Assembly (NCBI GenBank): GCA_041485845.1 | Contig: JBGPKH010000054.1 | Span: forward strand, 1-24,295 | Direction of reading: 5' to 3' | Origin: OMOG01 sp041485845 | GTDB lineage: Bacteria; Acidobacteriota; Terriglobia; Bryobacterales; Bryobacteraceae | Length of the DNA: 24,295 bases | Part shown: positions 7,888-14,120 of the stretch, one piece after another | How positions within the stretch are numbered: the first letter of the stretch is position 1 | Layout of the letters: every line of letters starts with the position of its first letter | Translations under genes and position numbers: made by a program | The notes under the pieces: generated by a model | Seen by the model: only the letters and a program-made list of their open reading frames with translations | Database searches by the model: none | Told to the model about the DNA's origin: nothing

Positions 7888-9116
7888 TCGCAGCCGTGAA
7901 GGGATGGCACGCGGTTCTCTCCGCGCTCCTGTTCTTCATCCCGCCGGCCGCTACAGCCGCTACAGCAGATGAAGACGCGAACAGCGCCGCGCGCGAGCTG
8001 GCGCGGAAAACGGTCGCGTTGGCAGGCAAGGGCGAAACGCTACTCGTCATTTGGCGCAACGTCTCCTCGCTCGGGCCCGCGGAATGGAACCAGGCTCGAG
8101 CGGCGTTTGAAGCGGCGCTCAAAGAGTCCGGCGGCCGCCTCAGCGACGCGGCGGGGACCCCTCCGGCTCCGTTCGAAGCGCGCCTCACGCTCTCCGAGAA
8201 CCGGACGCAGTACCTGCTGGTGGAAGAACTGCGCAAGGGCGACGACCGCCAGGTATGGATCGCCTCCTGGAAGCGCACTGGCCCGCTGTCGCTCACCGCG
8301 CCCGCCATCACGCTCGAAAAGAATCTGGTGTGGGAACAGGACGAGCCCATGCTCGACGTCGCTTTTCCCGCCGGCGCCATGCTGGTGCTTTCGCCTTCCA
8401 GGCTCACGCTCTACACCCGCCAGGCCGCGCAATGGACCGCGAAGCACTCCGTCCCGCTGGCGCCCGCCCGGCCATGGCCTCGCGACCTCCGCGGCCGCCT
8501 GCGCCTGAACTCCGCCACCGTTCAGGCATATCTGCCCGGGATGTTGTGCGGCGGCACGGTCGACGCCGCTCTCGACCCCGGCCTCTCGTTGACCTGCCGG
8601 CCCAGCGAAGAGGCCTGGGTGCTCGAATCCGGCAGCCGCGCGTTGCTGCTGGGCGCCTTCGCTCCGGCGCGCAACTACTTCGACGGCCGCGTGACCTCGC
8701 AATCCGGCCAGCGCAAAACCATCGCGCCTTTCTATTCCGCCGCTGCCGTAGAGGAACAGGGCCGGACCCTGTGGCTGCTGGCGATGGTGGACGGCCGCAC
8801 GCAAATGTTCGACGCCACGCTCGACCCGCTCGGCGCCCTCTCTGCCGCCTGGGGCAGCGACCTCGCAGGCGCCGGCGCGCGCTGCGGCGGTGGATCGCAG
8901 GTGCTCGCCACACGACCCGGCGACGGGACCGTCCTGGACGCCGTCCAAGCCTTCGCCATCGTGGACCGCGCGCCTGCGGCACTCACAGCTCCCGCGGAGT
9001 TTCCCGGCCCGGTCGTCGCGCTCTGGTCCTCCGGCGGCGCCGCCGCCATGGCCATCGTTCGCAATCTCGCCACAGGCAAATATGAGTCCTATACCCTCAC
9101 CATCTCGTGCTCGTAG
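7884..9116 (+). CDS. Secreted protein of unknown function
   Basis: A 410-residue exported protein. The signal peptide is approximately 'GWHAVLSALLFFIPPAATAA' (about residues 7-26). The mature part contains a helical segment ('ANSAARELARKTVALAGKG', 'EWNQARAAFEAALKESGGR') and then strand-rich sequence such as 'AGAMLVLSPSRLTLYTRQ', 'QAYLPGMLCGGTVDAAL', 'GRTLWLLAMVDGRTQMFDA', 'VVALWSSGGAAAMAIVRN'. These look like beta-propeller or repeated sandwich blades, but no signature confirms it. Four cysteines could form disulphides. The start codon lies inside the stop codon of the 53-residue gene and its end overlaps the next gene by 35 bases, so all three are probably one operon. I do not recognise a family. 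Confidence 0.75.
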   Translation: MIAAVKGWHAVLSALLFFIPPAATAATADEDANSAARELARKTVALAGKGETLLVIWRNVSSLGPAEWNQARAAFEAALKESGGRLSDAAGTPPAPFEARLTLSENRTQYLLVEELRKGDDRQVWIASWKRTGPLSLTAPAITLEKNLVWEQDEPMLDVAFPAGAMLVLSPSRLTLYTRQAAQWTAKHSVPLAPARPWPRDLRGRLRLNSATVQAYLPGMLCGGTVDAALDPGLSLTCRPSEEAWVLESGSRALLLGAFAPARNYFDGRVTSQSGQRKTIAPFYSAAAVEEQGRTLWLLAMVDGRTQMFDATLDPLGALSAAWGSDLAGAGARCGGGSQVLATRPGDGTVLDAVQAFAIVDRAPAALTAPAEFPGPVVALWSSGGAAAMAIVRNLATGKYESYTLTISCS

Positions 9117-10113
9117 GCGCTGGCGTTGGCTGATGGCCCTTCTCGCCGTCGCCGCTTTCCCCGCCACGCGCCCGCACTACGGCGGAACGCTGCGCATCGA
9201 GATCCGTGAATCCGTCGAAGTCCCCGACCCTCCGCAGACTGGCCGCAACCTCGCGCAACTCCCTCCCGCCTTCGCTCCTACCCTGTGGGAAGCGCCGAGC
9301 CACGCCGTCTACACCGCCGATGACAACGCTCCCGGCGGCCGCCCCTTTCTCGACGCGATCGAAATCCAGATGGCCCGCCGGCTCGCCGACCAATCCATCG
9401 ATCTCGACCTCGGCAAGGCCGACCTGGTGGAGCTCGACGCCAACGAATCGCGCCGCGCCGCACCCGCTCGCAAGGTGTGGTCGTCCGCGCCTGTGCGTCT
9501 CCTCATCCTGGTCTTCGGCCGGCGCATCGAAGATGCGCGCATCCGCGAGGCGCTCGCCCTCGCCGTGGACCGCTCCGCCATTCACAACGTGCTGCTGCAA
9601 CGCCAGGGCGAGGTCTCCGGTGGCCTGCTCCCGCAGTGGCTCTCGGGATACGCGTTTCTCTTTCCCGTCACCCAGAACGCCGCCCGCGCCCGATCCCTCC
9701 TCGCCACCCTACCGGCTCCGGCCCGCACCCTCTCGCTCGCCGTGCCCGACCCGGCCAACCGCCGCATCGCCGACCGCATCGCGCTCAATGCCCGCGATGC
9801 CGGCCTCATCCTTTCGGTTGCCCCGCTGAGTTCCATCGCCGACCTCCGCCTCATCGAAGCGCGTATCGCCTCATCGGACCCCGCCCGCGCCCTCTCCGCG
9901 CTGGCCGCCGCACTCGCCCTTCCCGACCCGCCGCGCAGCGATTCGCCGGAAGCCCTCTACGCAGCCGAGCGCAACCTCCTCGATGGCTTCCGCGTCATTC
10001 CCCTGTTCCATCTCCCGGACGTCTACGGCGTGAACCCGCGGGTAAAGGGCGGACTTGGCATCACACCGCTCGGTGAATGGCGCTTCGAAAACCTCTGGGT
10101 AGACCGGCCATGA
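9082..10113 (+). CDS. Compact solute-binding-like protein, family 5 (oligopeptide/nickel type)
   Basis: Predicted periplasmic binding protein related to the SBP_bac_5 family. From the ATG at 9082 it has 343 residues with an Arg-rich n-region ('RARRRWRWLMALLAVAAF'); ATG 9133 would give a shorter signal. After the signal comes the family opening 'RPHYGGTLRIEI', later 'KVWSSAPVRLLILVFG', 'DARIREALALAVDRSAIHN', 'QGEVSGGLLPQWLSGYAFLF', 'DLRLIEARI' and the closing 'PLGEWRFENLWVDRP'. Canonical members exceed 500 residues; here much of the middle lobe is missing, so ligand binding may differ. No ABC permease or ATPase gene is nearby. The gene overlaps the preceding one by 35 bases. A sensor kinase follows, so a signalling rather than transport role is possible (inference). 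Confidence 0.75.
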   Translation: MSPIPSPSRARRRWRWLMALLAVAAFPATRPHYGGTLRIEIRESVEVPDPPQTGRNLAQLPPAFAPTLWEAPSHAVYTADDNAPGGRPFLDAIEIQMARRLADQSIDLDLGKADLVELDANESRRAAPARKVWSSAPVRLLILVFGRRIEDARIREALALAVDRSAIHNVLLQRQGEVSGGLLPQWLSGYAFLFPVTQNAARARSLLATLPAPARTLSLAVPDPANRRIADRIALNARDAGLILSVAPLSSIADLRLIEARIASSDPARALSALAAALALPDPPRSDSPEALYAAERNLLDGFRVIPLFHLPDVYGVNPRVKGGLGITPLGEWRFENLWVDRP

Positions 10114-10116
10114 CAA

Positions 10117-10259
10117 TGTGGGGCCATTTTTGTCAAACTGGGTATCCATTTGACTCAGCTACGCACAACAGCTTGTGGTTTTGGCCAGGACCTGCCGCTA
10201 TGCCTGGCGGTCGGCTGAGTCAAGTGGATACCCATTTTTGTCAAATCAGAGGTGGGACA
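10117..10259. mobile_element. 143-bp non-coding element with inverted-repeat ends (IS21-like ends, tentative)
   Basis: A 21-base arm at 10139-10159 (TGGGTATCCA... to CAGC) is repeated inverted at 10214-10234 with one mismatch. In addition the 14-mer CCATTTTTGTCAAA occurs as a perfect direct repeat at 10124-10137 and 10232-10245. The outermost bases read TG...CA. Several repeated blocks at each end plus TG/CA termini recall IS21-family ends, but this family assignment is an inference. The interior of about 55 bases has no gene. The element sits directly after the stop codon of the binding-protein gene and splits it from the kinase gene. It is best described as a MITE-like or internally deleted insertion sequence. 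Confidence 0.6.
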
Positions 10260-10282
10260 GACGATCGGTTTTTGTCGTCTGT
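10257..10282. repeat. Perfect 8-bp hairpin next to the element
   Basis: ACAGACGA (10257-10264) pairs with TCGTCTGT (10275-10282) across the loop TCGGTTTTTG. It begins at the right end of the 143-bp element and precedes the duplicated gene tail. It may belong to the element or affect readthrough into the kinase gene. Confidence 0.5.
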
Positions 10283-10284
10283 CA

Positions 10285-10331
10285 CTCGGAGACCTGCGTT
10301 TCGAAAACATCCTGGGTAGTTCAGCCATGAC
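10285..10331 (+). pseudogene. Decayed second copy of the binding-protein gene tail
   Basis: These 47 bases align with 10069-10114, the 3' end of the binding-protein gene, at 37 matching columns of 47 by eye, including TTCGAAAAC, TGGGTAG and GCCATGAC. The copy translates as 'LGDLRFENILGSSA' against 'LGEWRFENLWVDRP' in the intact gene. A one-base insertion removes the stop, so the copy reads on in frame into the kinase ATG at 10327. It looks like a leftover from before the element arrived or from a duplication around it. Confidence 0.6.
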
Positions 10332-12042
10332 CTTCCGCACCCGCCTGCTGCTCATCTTCACCTTGACGGTCGTCGCTTCAGTCGGTGTCGTGGATTGGCA
10401 AGTCTCCAAAAGCACTCGCGAAGCCTTCGAGCGCGTGGAGGCGCAGCGCGTCGAGGTCCTGGTGGCGCAATTCCGCCAGGAGTTTGCCCGCCGCCGCGAG
10501 GAGATCGCCCGCGCCGTCATGCGCATCGCCAACTCCGGCATCGCCACCACCATCGCCATCGCGTCCGACTATGGCGATTACGTCGACGTAGCCGCGCAGT
10601 TGGCCTCCACCCAGGGCCTCGACCTGCTTCAGCTCGTGGCCGCCGATGGCACCATTATTTCCTCCGCCGAGTGGCCCGCGCGGTTCGGCTACAAAGAAGC
10701 GTGGCTCGCCACCGGCGCCGACTGGAAATCCCTCGGCGCCTTTCTGAAGCGCGAGGAGCTCCCGGAGGGCGTCACCCTCTCCCTGGTTGCCGTGGCGGCT
10801 CGCAACGTGGCCGACCGCACGCTCTACGTCGCCGGTGGCCAGCAGCTCGACAAGAACTTCCTCTCCACCCTGGTTCTTCCCGCCGGCATGCGCGTCCTCC
10901 TCTACCGCAATCTCGATGTGGGGCAGTTCGCCGGCCTGCCGAACCTGCAACCGCTCATCGAACAGACTTTGCGCCAGAAGCGCGAGCTAACCGCAACCAT
11001 CGGCCGGGGCGCCGGCGCCGAAATCTTCCATGCGCTTCCCCTCCCCGGCTACCAGGACAATCTCCTGGCGGTCCTGCTGGTCGGCAGTTCCCGCCGCGAG
11101 CTGGTGGAGCTGGAAACGTCGCTGCGGCGCATCGGCATCTTCGTCGCCGCCGGCGGCATGCTGCTCGGAATTGCGTTGAGCTGGTGGGCCTCGGCCCGTG
11201 TCACACGCCCGGTGCGCCAACTCGCCGAAAGCGCCGCCAAGGTGGCCGCGGGCAACTGGGGCGCCACCGTCGAAACTACTTCCCGCGACGAGATCGGCCA
11301 ACTCGCGCGCGCCTTCAATCGCATGACGCACGAGCTGGTGGGGCAGCGCGAGCGCCTCGTGCAGGCCGAGCGTGTAGCCGCCTGGCGCGAGCTCGCCCGC
11401 CGCCTGGCGCACGAGCTGAAGAACCCGCTGTTTCCCCTGCAGATCACCGTCGAGAACATGCAGCGTGCGCGCGAAAGCTACCCCGACCAGTTCGATGAAG
11501 TCTTCCGCGAGGGCGCCGCCACCCTGCTCGCCGAGTTGGCCACCCTGAAGCAGATCGTCGGCCGCTTCAGCGATTTCGCCAAAATGCCCGCGCCCGAGTT
11601 GCAGTCCGTGAACTTCAACCACCTGGCGCACGAAGCCCTCAGGCTCTTCGAACCGCAGCTCGCCCAGGCGCGCGTCCAGGCGAAGACCGAGTTCGATCCG
11701 CGCCTGCCGCTGGTGCGTGCCGATCCCGAGCAGATGATGCGCGTGTTGCGCAACCTGATTCTGAACGCCATCGACGCCATGCCCGAGGGCGGCGCCCTCA
11801 CCGTGCGCACCGCGGCGCTCCCCGCCGGCATTCGCCTGGAAGTCTCCGACACCGGCCAGGGCCTCACCCCCGAAGAGTGCGCGCGCCTCTTCACCCCCTA
11901 CTACACCACCAAGACCCACGGTACGGGCCTCGGCCTGGCGATCGTGCAATCCGTGATCAGCGACCACAAAGGCCGCATCTCGGTAGAGAGCCAGCCCGGC
12001 AAGGGCGCCACCTTCCAGATCGAGCTGGCCGCGGCAGGTTGA
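10327..12042 (+). CDS. NtrY-like sensor histidine kinase
   Basis: An inner-membrane sensor kinase of 571 residues. Order of parts: membrane helix 1 ('LLLIFTLTVVASVGVV', about 7-22); a periplasmic sensor region of about 240 residues with a Cache/PAS-like stretch ('LDLLQLVAADGTIISSAEW'); helix 2 ('IGIFVAAGGMLLGIALSWW', about 269-287); HAMP ('RVTRPVRQLAESAAKVAAG'); the phospho-acceptor H362 in 'RRLAHELKNPLFPLQ'; N box with N480 in 'NLILNAIDAMPEGG'; G1 'DTGQGL' at 508; and G2 'GTGLGLAI' at 532. All catalytic boxes are intact. The ATG at 10327 gives the proper N-terminus with its basic start and first helix. No response regulator lies in the window, so the partner must be elsewhere or was lost. 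The repeat element may weaken cotranscription with the upstream operon. Confidence 0.92.
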   Translation: MTFRTRLLLIFTLTVVASVGVVDWQVSKSTREAFERVEAQRVEVLVAQFRQEFARRREEIARAVMRIANSGIATTIAIASDYGDYVDVAAQLASTQGLDLLQLVAADGTIISSAEWPARFGYKEAWLATGADWKSLGAFLKREELPEGVTLSLVAVAARNVADRTLYVAGGQQLDKNFLSTLVLPAGMRVLLYRNLDVGQFAGLPNLQPLIEQTLRQKRELTATIGRGAGAEIFHALPLPGYQDNLLAVLLVGSSRRELVELETSLRRIGIFVAAGGMLLGIALSWWASARVTRPVRQLAESAAKVAAGNWGATVETTSRDEIGQLARAFNRMTHELVGQRERLVQAERVAAWRELARRLAHELKNPLFPLQITVENMQRARESYPDQFDEVFREGAATLLAELATLKQIVGRFSDFAKMPAPELQSVNFNHLAHEALRLFEPQLAQARVQAKTEFDPRLPLVRADPEQMMRVLRNLILNAIDAMPEGGALTVRTAALPAGIRLEVSDTGQGLTPEECARLFTPYYTTKTHGTGLGLAIVQSVISDHKGRISVESQPGKGATFQIELAAAG

Positions 12043-12065
12043 AACCTCAACGCCGAACTGCCGCG
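12030..12065 (+). terminator. Hairpin spanning the kinase stop codon
   Basis: CGCGGCAG (12030-12037) pairs with CTGCCGCG (12058-12065), with further TT/AA pairs beyond a bulged G. The stem covers the TGA of the kinase gene. No T-run follows, so it may be a weak or factor-dependent terminator or only an mRNA-stabilising structure. Confidence 0.35.
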
Positions 12066-12079
12066 TGCGTCAACTCTGC

Positions 12080-12112
12080 ATGACCCGGCGCAATCTCCTC
12101 CTTTCGGCGTGC
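12080..12112 (+). pseudogene. Possible truncated gene start (signal-peptide-like fragment)
   Basis: ATG at 12080 opens 'MTRRNLLLSA', which looks like the beginning of an exported protein with an Arg-Arg n-region. The hydrophobic core that should follow is replaced by 'CRVDPTRGCPCW'. The break falls where base composition drops towards the low-GC purB segment. It may be the stump of a gene that once followed the kinase. No good ribosome site precedes it, so chance similarity is quite possible. Confidence 0.25.
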
Positions 12113-12117
12113 AGAGT

Positions 12118-12138
12118 GGATCCCACCCGTGGGTGTCC
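12118..12138. terminator. Short hairpin between convergent kinase and purB genes
   Basis: GGA-T-CCCAC-CC-GTGGG-TG-TCC forms an 8-pair stem with a small internal loop. It lies about 15 bases beyond the purB stop and could end transcription from either side, but there is no proper T-run. Confidence 0.3.
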
Positions 12139-12152
12139 TTGCTGGCAGCCGG

Positions 12153-13643
12153 CTAGACAATTCGACCGTTGCTTGAAGATTGCACTTTATTGCCCCGGCG
12201 CAACTGTTGTGCCGCTTCAGTTTCAACTTGAAGGCTGCGGATCAAGGTATCGCATACCGGTTCCCAGTAATCGCATACAGCAACTGTGCGATCGGGAGCG
12301 GCGCCTACATACGTAGCCGGGTCGTTGAGAATTTCTTGAGTGTGTGGCTTCAGATTTGACAAATACGGCGCGAGTTCCCGTTTCTGCCTGGCCAATTCAA
12401 TCAGCGTGGTGCCGGTCCTCCGCGATTCTCTGGAGAGATGCATCACCGTATCGTAAGCATCGGGATAACCGTTAAGAGCGAGGACTATGTAAAGCGGCTC
12501 CGCGACAACGTGCTGCTTGCTGTTTTCCAGGTTCTCCTCCATGCGCTGTCTGTTGGGTTGAATCTTCGCCAGGGCGTCATTCATTCTCATCGTGGCGTAG
12601 CAAAACCCGGTAAACAGCTCAGGAATAAACCTGCCGGAAGCTGAATTGGTCAAGTCCCTCTGATGCTCGGAGATTTGGTCCATGAAGACCGTTGTCATCC
12701 TGGGCATAAACTCTTTCCAGAGGCTTTTGACGTTCTCAAAATTCTTCGGATTCATCTTGTGGGGCATCGTGGAAGAACCCACTTCCTCGTCCTTATACTT
12801 ATCGGCGACTTCACCAATTTCACTTCGAATAAGGTTCCTCATATCGTCGGCAAGGTTGGCGAGAACCGAGAAACAAGAGATGACACTGTAGATCAAGTCT
12901 GTGAGAGATTCGGGTTCGACAATCTGGGAGGACACTGATGGCTCAACGGGCTTCAGGCCAAGCGACTCCAGAAGCTCCAATTCGAGGATAGCTGGATCGT
13001 GAGGGCAAAAGACTGACAGCGCGTTGAATGCGCCGACCGCTCCGGAGAACTTGCCGCGCAAGTTTCGATGTGCTCGGTTTATGACCTCGATGCGAGAGCC
13101 TATCCTGCTTACATATAAGGCCATAGCATAGCCGAATGTCGTCGGCACGGCGTGCTGACCGTGCGTTCGGCCAATTTGCGGCTGGTCGGCGTACGTCTTG
13201 GCGAGCGTGATGAGCCGGTTCTCCAATTGGATGAGATCCGGAAGAAGTACGTCTCTGACGAGCTCCTTATACCGCAGCGCCGCTGCGCTGTCCATGATAT
13301 CGGCCGAGGTTGCAAAAAGGTGAACAAACGGGCGTGCCCCAGGCGAAATACGTTTTCGTATGCAGTTCACTAGAGCTCTGATGTTGTGACGTACGCGCCG
13401 CTCTTCCTGATAGACTTCGTCAGCCGCGATACTGCGACTCGCCTGCTCAACTTGATCGGCGACATCGTCTGGACACACCCCCCACTTCACCAGCATCTTG
13501 GCGAGTGCCACCTCAACCCGGAGCAGGTAGTCGATGTTAGCTCTCTCGGAAACATAAGGCTGGAGACGTGCAAAGAAGTCTGGGCTGTCTCCATAGTAGC
13601 GGTAGTCTATTGGAGAAATAGTGTCGAAGAGATCCATGTCCAT
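12153..13643 (-). CDS. purB: Adenylosuccinate lyase family protein (PurB-like)
   Basis: PurB releases fumarate from SAICAR and from adenylosuccinate in purine synthesis. The 496-residue product has the superfamily landmarks: H86 in 'VRHNIRALV', 'TSADIMDSA' (112-120), 'GRTHGQHAVPTTFG' with H161, and the signature loop 'GSSTMPHKMNP' (289-299) with the catalytic Ser290/Ser291 region. The C-terminal part ('SGRFIPELFTGFCYATMRMN', 'LALNGYPDAYDTVMHLSRE') fits the lyase. It is longer than the usual ~430-450-residue bacterial PurB. Codon choice and base composition are visibly more AT-rich than in all neighbours, and it is the only gene in the low-GC patch, so horizontal acquisition is likely (inference). 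ATG 13643 is used; ATG 13637 is an alternative. It could be a second, specialised lyase rather than the housekeeping enzyme. Confidence 0.88.
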   Translation of the reverse strand: MDMDLFDTISPIDYRYYGDSPDFFARLQPYVSERANIDYLLRVEVALAKMLVKWGVCPDDVADQVEQASRSIAADEVYQEERRVRHNIRALVNCIRKRISPGARPFVHLFATSADIMDSAAALRYKELVRDVLLPDLIQLENRLITLAKTYADQPQIGRTHGQHAVPTTFGYAMALYVSRIGSRIEVINRAHRNLRGKFSGAVGAFNALSVFCPHDPAILELELLESLGLKPVEPSVSSQIVEPESLTDLIYSVISCFSVLANLADDMRNLIRSEIGEVADKYKDEEVGSSTMPHKMNPKNFENVKSLWKEFMPRMTTVFMDQISEHQRDLTNSASGRFIPELFTGFCYATMRMNDALAKIQPNRQRMEENLENSKQHVVAEPLYIVLALNGYPDAYDTVMHLSRESRRTGTTLIELARQKRELAPYLSNLKPHTQEILNDPATYVGAAPDRTVAVCDYWEPVCDTLIRSLQVETEAAQQLRRGNKVQSSSNGRIV

Positions 13644-13683
13644 TAATTCCAGCGTTCAAGCGAGTTCCGAATTAACGAGGCTT

Positions 13684-13851
13684 TCAATCTCGAGTTTGTG
13701 GTTGCAAGTCCTCGTACCAGATGCAGCTCAACAGAGCCGCCCTCCTTCTCGTTACCCATCCATCATAGCCGCCCAGTTCCCGCCTTGTCAAATGGAACCC
13801 ATTCAGTTTCAAGGGCTTATCCTGCGTAAGCAGGCCAAAGAGCCAAGCCAT
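13684..13851 (-). CDS. Doubtful 55-residue frame in the purB leader
   Basis: ATG at 13851 opens a 55-codon frame ('MAWLFGLLTQDKPLKLNGFH' and so on) between the predicted purB promoter and purB. There is no ribosome site before this ATG. Inside the frame, an AAGGAGG is followed nine bases later by a TTG that would start the 15-residue peptide 'SCIWYEDLQPQTRD' (with initiator). I recognise neither. They may be a leader peptide or chance frames. Confidence 0.2.
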   Translation of the reverse strand: MAWLFGLLTQDKPLKLNGFHLTRRELGGYDGWVTRRRAALLSCIWYEDLQPQTRD

Positions 13852-13966
13852 GATGCGAATATCGGGTATTCGGCAATCAACCCGTTCCTTGTCTCCATGA
13901 TTCTGCGTCTGAAGACGGCCAGACTGCAAGCGTCTTGACCAGGCGTTGGAGAGCTTTTCCACTGAT

Positions 13967-13994
13967 ATTATACGGTTTATTTTCTGTGCGTTAA
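13967..13994 (-). promoter_or_regulatory. Sigma-70-type promoter for purB
   Basis: On the minus strand TTAACG (13994-13989) and a perfect TATAAT (13972-13967) are separated by 16 bases. It points to purB and would start transcription near 13960, leaving a leader of about 315 bases. It lies at the outer edge of the low-GC patch, as if the gene was imported with its own promoter. Confidence 0.55.
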
Positions 13995-14046
13995 CCCCGT
14001 GACGGCTGCGCGACCTGTTGAAAAGTTGTTGAAAAACTCCTGCTGC

Positions 14047-14078
14047 CGGCTCAGTAACGCGCCTCTGATACTGAGCCG
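14047..14078 (-). terminator. Terminator-like hairpin after the DUF711 gene
   Basis: CGGCTCAGTA (14047-14056) and TACTGAGCCG (14069-14078) form a perfect 10-bp stem with a 12-base loop. On the minus strand, about ten bases after the stem, the sequence reads GAGTTTTTC, so a short T-run is present but displaced. The position about 40 bases beyond the DUF711 stop fits transcription termination. Confidence 0.5.
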
Positions 14079-14120
14079 CGACCAAAGCGAGCGGTCTGCG
14101 CTGTGCTGACGAACTCACTT

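Larger units (their letters stand above)
13644..14120. other. Low-GC intergenic region between purB and the DUF711 gene
   Basis: This 477-base stretch holds no clear gene. Reading towards purB it contains a sigma-70-type promoter (13967-13994), competing hairpins (13906-13936), a doubtful 55-codon frame (13684-13851), a strong AAGGAGG site in front of a 15-codon frame, and a motif resembling the ends of the 143-bp element (about 13780-13815). Nearer the DUF711 gene there is a hairpin (14047-14078) and a tandem GTTGAAAA pair about 12 bases apart (14013-14036). Confidence 0.6.

Noticed and set aside
13621..13938. A 105-codon plus-strand frame across the purB start and leader
   Set aside because: It runs over the purB N-terminus in antisense, has no ribosome site and no recognisable features.
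14010..14040. Tandem GTTGAAAA sequence as a transposon end
   Set aside because: It resembles common insertion-sequence ends such as TTTTTCAACA, but no partner end, target duplication or transposase is nearby.
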